DNA from: Acanthaster planci
Taxonomy: Eukaryota; Echinodermata; Asteroidea; Valvatida; Acanthasteridae
Assembly (NCBI RefSeq): GCF_001949145.1
Contig: NW_019091602.1
Coordinates: 17,064-81,063, forward strand
DNA: 64,000 nucleotides
Reading direction: 5' to 3'
The notes beneath the pieces are model-generated. The model was given only the letters and a program-made list of their open reading frames with translations, did no database searches and had not been told where the DNA came from. Both the position numbers and the translations under genes were made by a program. Shown in pieces: positions 45,608 through 57,955 of this stretch. Positions within the stretch are counted from its first letter, which is position 1, and every line of letters begins with the position of its first letter.

Positions 45608-45700
45608 CGAGCCCGACCTTGTGGACATCAGCTGCTGCTGTTGCTTGCAACACAGAATCATACCCGATAGCAGAATCATCCACATCCCAACACTGCAGAG
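45608..45700 (-). CDS. MAP1: MAP1 upstream coding exon
   Basis: 93 nt between acceptor TTCACTTTCCAG and donor GTAAGA, entering in phase 1 and leaving in phase 1. It encodes LQCWDVDDSAIGYDSVLQAT and continues to HKVGL, joining V-HRSLAHCGTS of the large exon. It matches the IRSWDTNLIECNLDQELKLF region of human MAP1B in position and pattern (Trp-Asp, then a helix, then HR). One base of the first split codon lies on a further 5' exon that was not found here. The first exon(s), coding for the conserved VVVGE-TEEHLR segment, must lie above 45.7 kb, possibly outside the window. Confidence 0.85.
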
Positions 45701-48430
45701 CTGGAAAGTGAACAAGAAATAAGAGGTTACCATCTTAAAGCAACCACTGAAAATAAGCACACTCTGGGCTCTGCTCCTGAGTCCGCCCCTCAAAGGTAAA
45801 GAAGGGAGAGGATGGACCGACAGCTTCAACTGGGTGCCTGGTGCCTATGTAAAGCTTGTTCAAATCGCGTGATCCTGTGAGTGCACATGGCGCGGTAATC
45901 CCCTGGGGTGTGGTTACTACCGGTAACTAACCACGTTCGCAGGCAAAGCCCTTTAAGAACAAATCTACAGGCTTCAGCACAGTTCCAATTCCAGCACTCT
46001 TTCAAAAATAAACAAAATAACAGATAAAATTAAACGGCTCAGATACATTTAGGTACAAGTGCTGCAGCATAAATTGTGTTCTGATTAAATTTGGTCAGGT
46101 GCCCTTAATGTATTGTTCAGTTACATGAACCTTCTGGTACATGTACAGGTACTGTACATGTTTCCCTTGAATATCGCGGCGTGCGCATACCTATGTGACT
46201 GACACTCATGGGCAACCTTGAAAGATACTCCTGAACAAGTTCTCAATCAAATAAAAAATGTGGAAAGACCAGGATTTGCCAGAAAGTTATGGTAAAAATT
46301 CTTAATTTTGTTATTAAGCAGAAAGTTTAATAGATACCGGTACAAATACCATGGGGCATACATTTGCCCTTAAAGCTTTAACCAGCGGCAATGACAGACT
46401 GTCAAAGGCAGTCCTCTGTTGGTCCACCTCTAAACTACAGTCTATATTTTCACACGACAGCAGACTGTTCTCTCGGTTTGTAAATTTTTACAGAGTCCTT
46501 GTAAAGCAGCAATTTTTCCCAGTGCTGTCATCTTAGTCCCTGTTCTTCCCGGTTGGTTATTTTTCCCAAACGACCGGATATTATAACAAACACAAAACTG
46601 TCCATGTTTTGTAGAACAAAGGGGCTTTTAGTGGGTAAGATTTATTTACATGTATTTGCTATTTTATTTTACTGCATCGAATTCATTTCAATATATTTGA
46701 TCCCTGATAATTATTGAACATGTTTTGTTTAGATGAAAAATAAAAGAAAGGCTGAACGTGTTACCTAATGAGGTATATAACACATCACAACTGATTAATT
46801 CAAGGCTGTCCAAAATTTCATGAAGTTGTTTGTTATAACAATTTATCGTTGCTTTTTTAACATGTTTAAAAACATACATGTACTGTAAAAGTCGAAGTCA
46901 GAAATTATATCTTTTTCCAAGAACTTGTTTTTGTCAAGATGGTTAATACTTTAATCAAGGTGGCATGTCATGGCTATCGTACTGTTCAGCCTAAGGCAAA
47001 GTGCATCATTATACGTTCCCAAATTTCCTGGCGCGTCTGAATTGGTGTAGTGTTATCTTGGCTTGTGCAGAGAAAACTACATGAGGTCGGGCCTGAAGGA
47101 TCATCGTCATGCAAGACTGTAATTCAATGAAAAGAAAATTACCGGTAACATGAAAAATGTCACATACATGTATGTACATGTATTTGTTGGGCTCTCTTCA
47201 TTCTCTTAGTGCTTATACGGTAATCACTCGATACCGCATATATGCCACGTCTTATACCTTTCAATCACCAAAAATAATATTTAGCGTAAGTTTGGCTGCA
47301 TCAATAGTGTCTAATGAGTACAATATGTTTGTTGCAAATGTCATATTTGACAGAATTTTGATGGTTGTTCAAGAAGTTTGACAAAAAATGCAAGTTCGAG
47401 AATGCTGAAAACGCTGTCACGTGTAGCGCTTGAAAATTCCAAGCACGGTGTTCATTTTGGAGATATCCCCGCTGAAAATTAAATCAAAATTAACAACTCT
47501 GAGCATTAGATTTTCATCATGAATTGTATTTTATGTCTCGGACATCATTTTTTTGCAAACGTCATTCAGTATGACAGATTTTCTTTTGAGGAACCTTGGT
47601 ATGAAGAGAAAAATCCCAAAGCATCACCATTCTCCGGAGGGGCTCATGAATATCAAATAACAAAGAGGGTGCACTATCTGCGTTGATGTCAAAAGTCAAA
47701 CAGCCCACGATGCAGCAAAACGTTTCTCTAACGTCAGCGTGAGATATTGACGGAAGCCACAAAATTGCCACGATCAGGATTTTAGACTGAAATTTTCAGA
47801 AACATACTTGAAGAAAATGTGATCGGTCCAGTCGTAAAATGATGATGGTTTGGCAGTGCTTTTTTGCACTTTTTTTACAGCTTGTGTTGTACATCGATTT
47901 TGATTTTACTTGCTATTTTTTGCAGTCAATATTTTGACGGAATCGAATGATGTTTGCGACTGCCGACTTCGGGACCAAATTATTTGTTTGAGGTACTATA
48001 TTTTTAAATTTGGTGACTATAGTTTTAATTCCTACCGGTACATGTACCCCCCAAATACCGGGTACACCTTTCACCACATATAAATGTGTGTCAAATCAAT
48101 CACAGGGATTATCATTCCCAAAAACTTTTTACTGGCTAGGATTTCAACAGGTTGTTCACGTCCGTCAAAAATGCTGACGTTTGAGATTTTAACTAATTAA
48201 CTCCAATTAAGTTGAAAGATGGACACGTCCATTATTGTTCCAGATATCAGCCATGACTTCCCTCATTTCATCAGACATTGGGAATTAATTCACTGCTGTT
48301 CTCTCCAGGAAAAATGAACCTCCAAAGTTGAACATTATCTAATGGTCCACATTTTGAGGAACCTGCCACATGTACTGCACAGTTGTCTTCCTCTTATCAG
48401 TGGAAAGGCTATAATAGGAGATGACATACG
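45701..48430. other. MAP1 intron or upstream DNA, no exon recognised
   Basis: AT-rich, with scattered TACATGTA. I looked on the minus strand for the conserved first MAP1 exon and did not find it, but the scan by eye was not exhaustive. Confidence 0.45.
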
Positions 48431-48431
48431 A

Positions 48432-48605
48432 CTACATGTGCATGGCATACAGTTCATGTACATGTACATGTAGTGGGTATGTGTGTTCATATACATGTAT
48501 TATTACACTGTACATGTACATTGTACATGGTACCAGTACATGCGTGTACATGTACATTGTACGTGTATACATTGGACTAAATTATATGTACAGGTGTATA
48601 TGTAC
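48432..48605. repeat. TACATGTA/TTGTACAT array
   Basis: A dense irregular array of ACATGTAC, TTGTACATG and ACGTGTAC units, with a further cluster at 48700-48860 that includes TACCGGTAC. Self-complementary, with no coding meaning. Confidence 0.8.
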
Positions 48606-50483
48606 TCACAGATCTTCAAGTACTGATTTTAAGCTCATCCCTATGAGGTTCAATTAACATTCATAAAAGCATTAACTGGATGTCAAAAAGTGAATGACAC
48701 ATGTAAATGTACATGTGTGTGTGTACATGCGCAATATGCAAATGTACAACCGGTACACGTGCATGACGTGTTTTAGTCTACTGAACCTGTCACTCAGCCT
48801 GTTGTACTGCAAAGCTAAACAAGAGATGCCGTATACCGGTACATGTACATGTACATTGTAAGCATGAGAAAGGTTTCTGCATATCTGCAACACTGTGATG
48901 GTATACATGTACAGCCCACCTGCTCACATAAATTTCAAATGTCAAATTAAACCAAAAGCATCCAGAAAAATGCTTATAAATGCCTGGTGCCCGGTATCAA
49001 CTGTTTGAACACATACACTACTTTCTCACTTGATAGAAATTTGAAAGAAATGGCTCTGGCAAGCACGCCATGCACATGACTACAAAATGTGCAGCCAGCA
49101 CGTGACGCACGAACACAATGTCAGACTGAATGTACACCAGCTCCTCTGGAGTTGCTGATTAAGGCATAGGGACATGAACCCCAACATTTACACGGATTGC
49201 ATCCCTAGACATGCTAGAGCTGTTTCGAAAAACACTCCAGAATTGACTTTGGCAAGTGCTGGCATGAACTCTGCAGACATGTGCAAGCATCCTGGTAGAT
49301 TCAAGGCTGTACGTGGGCCAATAAAAATAATCAAGAAGTATGTTTAGCTTCATTCTCAGAGGATTACTTCAAAAAAATCTAAAAAAAAAAATCAATGGCT
49401 GGGGGATCATTTAAATATAATTCACTTACATGTACATTTACAATCCATCTCAAATTCACAGGTGACTCCTGACTGAGATTGAGAGTCAAAGTAAGTGCCT
49501 AGAATACATGCAAGGACTGATTTACAGGGTAAGTGGAGTGACTCAATTTCATGAAAATGTGTGAACAAGACTGTACCTTATAATTGCCATGGCTATCAAC
49601 ACACTTCACATTAAGTATGTATACGTTTCCACTGAGGGAAGCAAATTGAATTTTTCAAGCATGTCACAGGAATTTCATGAATGGATCTTGAAATACATAA
49701 TGGACAACACTGTGTTCAGTTTGTGTGGTACACTGTATATACCATATTCCGGTACATTCTGAATTGCTTAACACTGCCACACTACATATGACACCAGTCA
49801 TAACATTGACCGGAAATCACAAAGCTGTCAGCATGAAGCAAAAGGAAAAAAGTAAAAAACTACCCCGCATGAACTAAATATTTGGCAGGCACTCCCAATT
49901 ACAGGAAATTTGTTCAGCAGGCCCCAGAATATTATCAGGTCCGTTGTCAGCAGAAGGGAAACTGTGCTAATGTTTGGATCCTGTGAACAACATGTACGCA
50001 CGTATATGTAGGTGCCTCATTCCTACATCTAAGTGTTGTGGTTCCCCACTGACTTGGGGAAAACTTCCTGGATTTACACAGGGAATAAAATATGCAATTT
50101 ACATGTAAACGGAATCGACTAACAATACCAATAAACTGTGGGCATATTGTACACATGTACATTCCAGTTTGAATTGTTTTGGTTTTGGATTTTGGTTTTG
50201 GACCAGTATACACATGCTGTAGTAGGACAAGCCCTACGGTATATATACCGTATGTACAAGTGCAGAGAGGGTTTTACGGTTTCTCTGCTTAAAGCTGGTC
50301 CATGCATGTACATGTTGTTGGCGACAAAGTGAAAACAAATGCAAATTCGCGCTGTGAATTTGCAAAGGTTGAACATATTTCAACTCGAGCAAAACTTTGC
50401 TGCAAATCTTTTGTGATGTCAAATTCACTTCACTTTCACACTCGCCTGTGGTACAAGCGTTCAATGACTAACAACAGATTTGA
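48606..50483. other. No gene seen, probable MAP1 intron or upstream DNA
   Basis: No supported coding exon. It contains isolated TACATGTA units and, near 50160-50210, a short GGTTTTGG-rich stretch. Confidence 0.45.
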
Positions 50484-50527
50484 TGAACACGTACATGTAC
50501 TGTACATGTACCGGTACACCGTACATG
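50484..50527. repeat. TACATGTA/TACCGGTA array
   Basis: ACGTACATGTACTGTACATG is followed by TACCGGTACACCGTACATG. Nested palindromes. A similar cluster occurs at 50676-50710. Confidence 0.75.
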
Positions 50528-50710
50528 AACAAAAAAGCCAATAGTGCTTTCATTTTCCAAATGCACAACACACAAAGACATATCAGATACTACATGTAGT
50601 TTGTACAATGCCTTACTTTCACATGTGAACACTAAAAATTATTTGATGTGATTGGTCAATTTTACCTTAAAACCTACATGTACATACATGTACGGTACAT
50701 GTACATGTAT

Positions 50711-52440
50711 TCTATATAAAAAAAACTGCCCTAGAAGGTCCCTACCAGTACCAGTACCTAATGAAAGACCATTTACTTCATTTCCAAGCCATCAGTGATG
50801 GTGGCTAGTAAGTTGTTACAGCCTGTCCCCTCATCATACGGGTTCACTTATCAATTACTTTGTCCTTCCGGAAGTGGCAGACCAGATTACGGCCGCCAAC
50901 AACAGTAATTAGTCGGGATTAGTCCATTCGATATTTGCAGGGGCTCAGATTCTAAGTTAATTGATTTTGTTTGGGGGTGCCTATTTTGGAAGGGGAAAAG
51001 GAATATCAATGGAGCCACTATGCCTGACATCTGTCAAATAAGGAACATCCAGAACTGTACATGAACATGCCAGTACAGGTACATGTGTATGTGTGTATGT
51101 TCACAGTTGGTCAGCTGCTGATTTTAATGGTGTGGTATTTTTCCCTTCTGATTCCATCCATACTTGTGTGCTTCTTTTCTCGATTGTTACTGTTTCCGTA
51201 TTCTTTGAAAGATTTTTCGCAGGATCAAATTGTCTGGCCCTCTAGTTAGTAAGCTTGCCCTCGATTGTACTCTACAGTACATGTACGTGTACATGTTGGT
51301 AGTACATCATCAGATCGTGTACCGGTACAACATGCACACTGCACACAGACGTTGTCAATCTCAATTTATTAAAGGTATATGAACATGTACCCGCGTACCG
51401 ATACATGTGCATGTCATTGGATAATCCTTTGTGTTCGGTGACAACATGCATACACAAGCACACAAAGCACAGTTGCATGTATGACCTCTGAAATATATGA
51501 AATGTGAGAGTTGAAGAAGGGGTTTGTCATGTTTGTGGGGGGGGGGCTTTGGCAGTTTAATAGGGAGACTTCAAATTTCTGAAGTGAAAAACATCAGTCC
51601 AGCCTGGTTCCGTGAAAACTCGCTGACTGGTACATGTACCAGTGCAAAACGATGAGATGCAATGATCACCTTAGAGAAACAACTGTAAAGGGCCAAGGTA
51701 CCGGTACTTGTTCATCGCGCACTGATGGAACACTCATTAAGTCAATCCTTCTTCACACTAGGCTCTAGCAGGGCATCAGCCCGAAACTGATACTCTGGAG
51801 TAACTAATCTCCCTTACAGATGCACGACGGAGGATTTTTTGAAGATGGAAGAAGTTTTCCTTGCAGAGTGCCAATGATGCAAGAGTTAGGATCAATAAAC
51901 CAGACTTCAAGATACAGTACCTTCGCCAATCTACCGGTATGTACAACTACATATAAGTACCGGTACATGTACCAAGTGAAGACCCACAAACGAAAGAGGT
52001 CCATGGCATGCAGGTTGTGTGAACCTTCTGTGGACTAAACAAAGTCCATACAAGGTTAACCCCCACCCCCCAAAAAGGTTTCAGAGGCATTTTGTGGTGT
52101 GGGCTTTCCATAGCAAGAGGAACAGCCAAGGAAACCAACAAAATGCAGCTCCACAGAGAGTTCACACTTCACAGTACAAGAAAAATGAGTACTTTCACTG
52201 GGTTTTCTGAACTACCAGTACGTGAAAACAAAGGAACAGAGATATTACGGTACTGTACACAGACATGTACGTGTACATGTAGGCTGGAAAGGTACAATGT
52301 GAACATGTGTGCATGACTGCATGTACACGTGTACTAAAGATTATTAGTCGCTGCCAGCAGCAGATTAAAATACAATTTACAAAAGCGACTAAAACAAAAG
52401 AAGCTACAGATAAAGTACATGTACCGGTACATGTATACAA
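50711..52440. other. No gene seen
   Basis: Repeat-rich intergenic or intronic DNA with TACATGTA clusters near 51270-51420, 51950-51975 and 52255-52440, and a G run at 51538-51547. No coding exon recognised. Confidence 0.45.
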
Positions 52441-52444
52441 CAAA

Positions 52445-54105
52445 CCTTTTAACGGGGGTTATAAAACATTTCAGAACTCTGAATTTTGGGCAAGGTCGGG
52501 AGAGACCTACAGTGCTCTCCACATTCCTGAACTGCCTCCAATTCGAATCAGCCTAGGATTCCTGATCAAATCACTCCTGAATGTCAACCCTCACAAAGCT
52601 CCAGGTCCCAATGGCATCTCGCCTGTATTTATTTGAGCTACTGCATGATCCACAGCGCCGCCATTATTACATCTGATGAACTCCTCACTTGCACAAGGTA
52701 CTCTCCCCAAGGGATGGACGTTATCCAACATTACTCTGGTATTCGAATCTGGAGATCGAGCCGATATCAAGAACTACTGTCCAATCGCTCTAACCCCAGT
52801 CATTGGTAAGGTCATTGAAAAGGCAGTAGCAGATAGTATCAGTGATCACGTGTCATCCTTTTGCCTTGGGAACAATAATCAACACGGTTTCACAGCCCGC
52901 AGATGATGTGTGACTCAGCTAACAAACGCATTTCACGATTGGGCCATAATCGTGGATAAGCCACAACCGCCACGAATTGACATTGCCTGTCTTGACCTCA
53001 GTAAGGCATCCGACACCATGCCTCATCACATCGTACTGGAAAAGCATGCACGCAACTTCAACATTAGCGGTGAAACAGCGAATTGGCTGAAATCATTTCT
53101 GACTGGACGTATGCAACATGTCATGTATCGTGGCTGCCTTTCATCTTGGTCACCTGTACCTTCTGGTGTCCCCCAAGGAAATGTGCTTGGCCCTCTCCTA
53201 TTCAATTCATTCATAAGTGATATCTCCCGAAAAGTGTCAGCTAAGTGCCTGCTTTTTGCCAATGATACCCTCATTTATCAACCCATCAGTTCTCACCATC
53301 ATGAACTTTCCTTCCAGTCTGACCTTGACACATCAGCTGGTGGTGCACCAAAAACGAAATGAAACTCAACCTTGGAAAATCAAAGATCATGCACATGACA
53401 CGATCGAAGAAATCACCGTTTTTTTCCTCGCTACCTCCTTCAAGGATTACCCCTCACACCAACATCCACACTCAAGTATCTTGGAGTCACTGTGAACAGT
53501 ACTCTCACCTGGAATGACCATGTCAATGTTTATCGTTTCTAAAGCAAACCAAACTTTGGCATTCATCTGGCAGATTGTAGACGGAGCATTCTCAAAGGCA
53601 CTTTCATCACTGTACACGTCTCTTGTCTTACCAGTACTTGAGTATTGGCTTCCAGCATGGTGTCCACACACAACTCTGGCTGCAAGATTGGAGCAAGTTA
53701 AAAAATGAGCTACCAGGATGATCCTGAAACAATCAAGAGGAGCCATGTCATACGAGAACCGACTACGGACTTTGATCTGGCTAAGTCTCACATCCAGACG
53801 ACACAAACTAACTGTTCATTTCAGTATTAAGTGCTTCTTTGACCTTACTGACTGTCAGAGTTGTAAATCCAGCACAGAAGTCAACACTCGCCATCTTGAT
53901 ACTGTCTCTTTTAATCATCACTATGCTAGAACCCAAAGTCTCAAAAACTCCCCTGTTCATGTTTTCCCATGCACATGGAGTCAGCTACCAACCCACATCA
54001 AAAACTCTTTGTTACTTGAATCATTCCAATTTTTTTATCCCAAATTACACTCTCACTTTTTAGATCTGCGGCTACAGTATGTACAGGTGCTCAATTATTG
54101 ATGTC
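52445..54105 (+). mobile_element. Degenerate non-LTR retrotransposon with mutated RT active site
   Basis: Plus-strand reverse transcriptase in several frames: NVNPHKAPGPNGIS, LPKGWTLSNITLVFESGD, IKNYCPIALTPVIGKVIEK, NQHGFTARR then a stop, LDLSKASDTMPHHIVLEK, SGVPQGNVLGPLLFNSFISD, and FANDTLIYQ at 53255 where FADD is normal. C-terminal fragments run to about 54100 (RGAMSYENRL, TRHLDTVSFN). Stops, frameshifts and the Asp-to-Asn change in the catalytic pair show it is inactive. The clade is probably CR1 or Jockey-like. It is a separate copy from the minus-strand element at 9-11 kb and is less well preserved at the active site. Confidence 0.88.
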
Positions 54106-54120
54106 GAGATGGTTCTTGAC

Positions 54121-55192
54121 TAGCGTTGGGCGGTTCCAGAATTCTCAGACCTGGTTCCGGCTCCAGCTAAGGACTGCAATTCAGAGTTAGAACCGGCTCC
54201 CAAAGATATAAAGAAAAACATAAAGTTTAACGAAACACATTTAAAATCTGTCGCTGCCGCATCACGCCGGTGCCACTCATGAATGGCACAACAATTGGCT
54301 TTTGATCTTTAGTGGGCTTTCAGTGGATATTTGAATTTTATTTTTACCTCTTCGTAGACTAGTCATGGTTGGAATAAATCTGCAACATGCATGTACAACC
54401 ATGATACAACTCAGCACTGCTTCTCCCTGTACTATTTTCCTCTACGTACATGAATAAAAATACTCCAATCAGAACCGATTTGCCATTGCAAGTACATGTA
54501 ACTTTACTCATACTACAAATGCAACTGTCGACCATGCCACGGAACTTCATGGACTGGATCACGTGTACTCATTGAACATGTGCCAACGTATCGTAAATGG
54601 CCATGGACCATACATAAACTGGTCATTCGTCCACAGTGGCCACATCTAAACCTCTGATACATCCACAATCTTGTAAGCTATGCCATTGCCCGGGTCCATG
54701 CATGGAACTGGCTCTCTAGTGAAAAGTTGAGAACCAAGACCCTCGCTGGACAGTAAAAAAGTTAAGGACTCAGGTGCATAAGCTCGGGCAATGGCTAGGC
54801 TTTTTCTTAACCACTCGACAATTTTGCCTGGTGTCATACATGTGTATGCGGAAAGTACAACATGTCACATGCAAGCACCAGGCAATGTTGAAGTCACAGC
54901 CACATGTAAAACAGTCTTTGAGCTTCATGGCTTCCGGCCGTCAGAGCTCCGCTTCGCAACGCGTGCAATAACCAATGGGGTTTTGTACCCAGACATAAGG
55001 GTATTTTACAGCTCATTTATGTCCTCATTTTCCCTTGTGGTAACTCAGATTTGATGTTTGGAGTCGGCTCTTTGAATGTGGAACCACCAATGGTGGGTAC
55101 CCGGTTCTTCACAAAAGCAGAGCCGCCGATTCCAATTTTTTTTTTTATGGAACCGCGGTTCCACTCGGAACTGGGAGTACCGCACAAGCCTA
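54121..55192. mobile_element. Non-autonomous hAT-type transposon with 8-bp target duplication
   Basis: The left end TAGCGTTGGGCGGTTCC and the reverse complement of the right end, TAGGCTTGTGCGGTACTCC, are imperfect terminal inverted repeats of hAT type. They are flanked by TTCTTGAC (54113-54120) and TTCTCGAC (55193-55200), an 8-bp target-site duplication with one mismatch. The 1,072-bp interior has subterminal GGTTCC/GGAACC repeats in both orientations and no transposase, so it needs a helper. It inserted next to the 3' end of the LINE remnant. Confidence 0.8.
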
Positions 55193-57250
55193 TTCTCGAC
55201 TATTGTGCAACTCATTTTAGTCTAGTATGTCCTACTTTATCTGTTTATGCAGTAATTTTTATCTTCCTTTTCTTTTATTTATTTACATCACTCAATTTTG
55301 ATGTGCAAGTCAATTTTAATTTTTTAAGCATATTTTTGTCACTGAATTCCAGGTTATTTATTTGTCAATCGTCCAATCTAGGGCTGGATGAACAGACTTT
55401 CAAGTCACAGTGCATGTCATTTTTGTTTGTCCTGGCCATCCTTGGTTGTGACTGTGCTTGCTTTGTGTATTACTAACCCTTCCCCTTTCCTCCCATCCCA
55501 TAACCTCCTTACACCCCCAACCCTACACCCCACCCCCTTTCCCTACCCACTCCCCCTGCACCTCTTTCCTTCCCACAGCCCACCCTGCCGCCTTGTATCC
55601 CCACTCTTCCCTGTTTATTTATGCTTTTGTTGATTGTTCTTAATATATTGTAATGTTGTAGGGAAAAGTACATGTATGGTACCGACGGGGGAACAAGAGT
55701 AGGACCACACAAATTGCCCAAAAATTGTACCAGGGTACATTTCAAATCATTTAATAGGATTTGTGGAAAGGTATAAACATGGGAAGCAAATGAAAGGAGC
55801 AGGACCAAGGAGTATTAAGAGGGGAAAGCCATTAGAAAGAGTGCAGTCTGATGAGAGGAAAAGAGTAAAAAAAACAAGGCAAAAACAACAGAAAAACGAG
55901 AAATGAATCTCTTGATTCTCATGCACAATGGCACTGGATACATTTATGTCTTGCAAAATCAGCACTTGCATTTAAGGCAATCAAGTGTTAAATGTCACAC
56001 TCAATATCCCTGGATGGAGGTTGCTGGAAAATGAGCACCTGGGTAAGGTCCACCTTGGGAGAATACAGACAGCCAAGGGCAAGTATTCTGTTGCATACAT
56101 GTACATGTAGATTGCAACAGACCTTGGAACATCACCTTACAATGCCTGGCTTGTGGGATTCCCGCAGAGAGAAGTATGTTTATTCATAGCCCAGTCTGCC
56201 CTGAAAAGTAATCTGTTGCCAAAATCTATACACATGACCTACTTCATGCACATACACTAAGGTAGGGCATATTGTAACATGCAAGTTGTCTGGTCCTTGC
56301 AAGCATAAAATGGCTTTTGTGGAGGGAATAAGACAGACGACTTTTATGCCTCTCAGTGGGTAGTTGGACACCTCGCAGGTCCATGGCATGCTGTAAATCC
56401 CACATACATGTACCGTATGTACAGTACCATACAGTCATGACAGTACTCACTATGGTAATACTCCATTACAAACTGGGCTATACATGTATGGTTCCAGTAC
56501 ATGCTCCTTTCTATGACAGCTGGGGGGGAAGCATCAACAGTTTAACACATAAGGTGTACTACATGTACGGTATACCGGTACATCTCCGGTACTTTAGCCC
56601 GTTTCACACACTAGCCAAAAAACTAGGGTCCTTGGTTACAGGCGCCAGTAGTCTGTCATCTGGGTCGTATGCAATCACGAAGCAAGCTTTCACACACAAT
56701 GCGGTACACCAAACACCAACGTCCCCCATTTCGGGGGTTTACGTACGTAAGATGCGGTCAAGGGTCATGATTGTTTATGGGTGCATTCCACCAAATCATT
56801 GTATTTCTGCGTGCGAGCTCATTAATATTTTGTGATCCCATGGGATAAGACAGGCCATAATCAGGAGGCATCATAGAAATATTTCTATAGATCCCGAATT
56901 TAGGACCAATTTCGGGGTATTTCTTTCAAAAAAACAAAAACAAATTGCGGGGCCTTTTTTGGATAGAGGTGGGCAGCTTAGTTTTGCTGCTATATGGGAG
57001 TATCTTCATTCAAAGGCGAATGAAACATTTTTTGCAGCTAACCCCATGAAATTGAAACAAAAAGTGATCTTCTGGCCATAATCTTGAATTTCCAGTGAAA
57101 AAAACGAAGGCCAACCTCTTCACGACAGTAAACAGGCGCTACTATTTCTGTCCGATTTTGTAGTTATCTATTTGCGTATTTGGTGTAGTGCAGCCTAATA
57201 CACTGCTTCACTGGTACTGCACGCAGTAACTGTCCGCAGTATGTTCGTAT
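55193..57250. other. No gene seen, contains a pyrimidine-rich tract
   Basis: A strongly C and T-rich stretch lies at 55477-55600 and an A and G-rich one at about 55780-55905. No coding exon recognised. TACATGTA units occur near 56098 and 56400-56580. Confidence 0.45.
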
Positions 57251-57372
57251 GTAAGTTACCACCAAGATTCCCGCGTGCGTGATATGTACATGTACGTGTA
57301 CACTGTACGTACGCCCTGACTTGTGCTATGTTCATAGGTCCAGCATCGAAGGGAGGGGTTTATACTACTTAC

Positions 57373-57450
57373 CTTTGATTTCGGGGGACTTTTAATTCTC
57401 ATTAAACTGCACAGAAGAAGCATAACGATGATCTCCTTGAACGTAGCCAT
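57373..57450 (-). CDS. Candidate first coding exon of an unknown gene or MAP1 isoform
   Basis: ATG at 57450 in good context (AAGATGGC, which also matches the core of a YY1 site) opens 26 codons, starting MATFKEIIVMLLLCSLMRIK and ending in a basic KSPPKSK. A perfect donor GTAAGT follows directly, in phase 0. The piece has a hydrophobic stretch that could be a signal anchor. The DNA just upstream has several CpG. It is on the MAP1 strand but does not look like the known MAP1 N terminus. It may also be chance. Confidence 0.25.
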
Positions 57451-57787
57451 CTTTATTATTGCAAACGCACAATGCGCATGCAGAGTACTCCTGCGAAAAC
57501 CAAGGTCCGTGGTTATGCATGAACACTGCATACGTTTCACACACACGATCTCTGCAATTTGACAAGGGTGTGAAAGTTTGGAGGAGGTCTGGACCTCGGA
57601 GATAAAAAACCAAGGACCTTGGCAATTTTTTTGCTAGGGCCACTTTCATACATCACATATGTGCGATTTCATGACATGGATGTGATTTTATTGCACAGGA
57701 ACTTGGCGATTTCGTCTAGTGTGAAATGGCCTTTTGCTTTCAAGTGTGACACCATTTGAAGTTTATGGAATGCCCGTCTCCTTTGGG

Positions 57788-57955
57788 TACATGAACATGT
57801 ACTGGTACACTTGAATAGTGACATGTACATGTACTTGCTGGTACATGTACATTGTACATGTACATGCCTGTAGTGTTTTACATGTGGTACCGCTACATGT
57901 GTTCTGTACACAAGATAAATTTTACTCCATCTACCGGTACATACCGGTAGGCCTT
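57788..57955. repeat. TACATGTA/TACCGGTA array
   Basis: GTACATGTACTTGCTGGTAC, ATTGTACATGTACATG and, further on, CTACCGGTACATACCGGTAG. One of the denser arrays. Confidence 0.8.
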
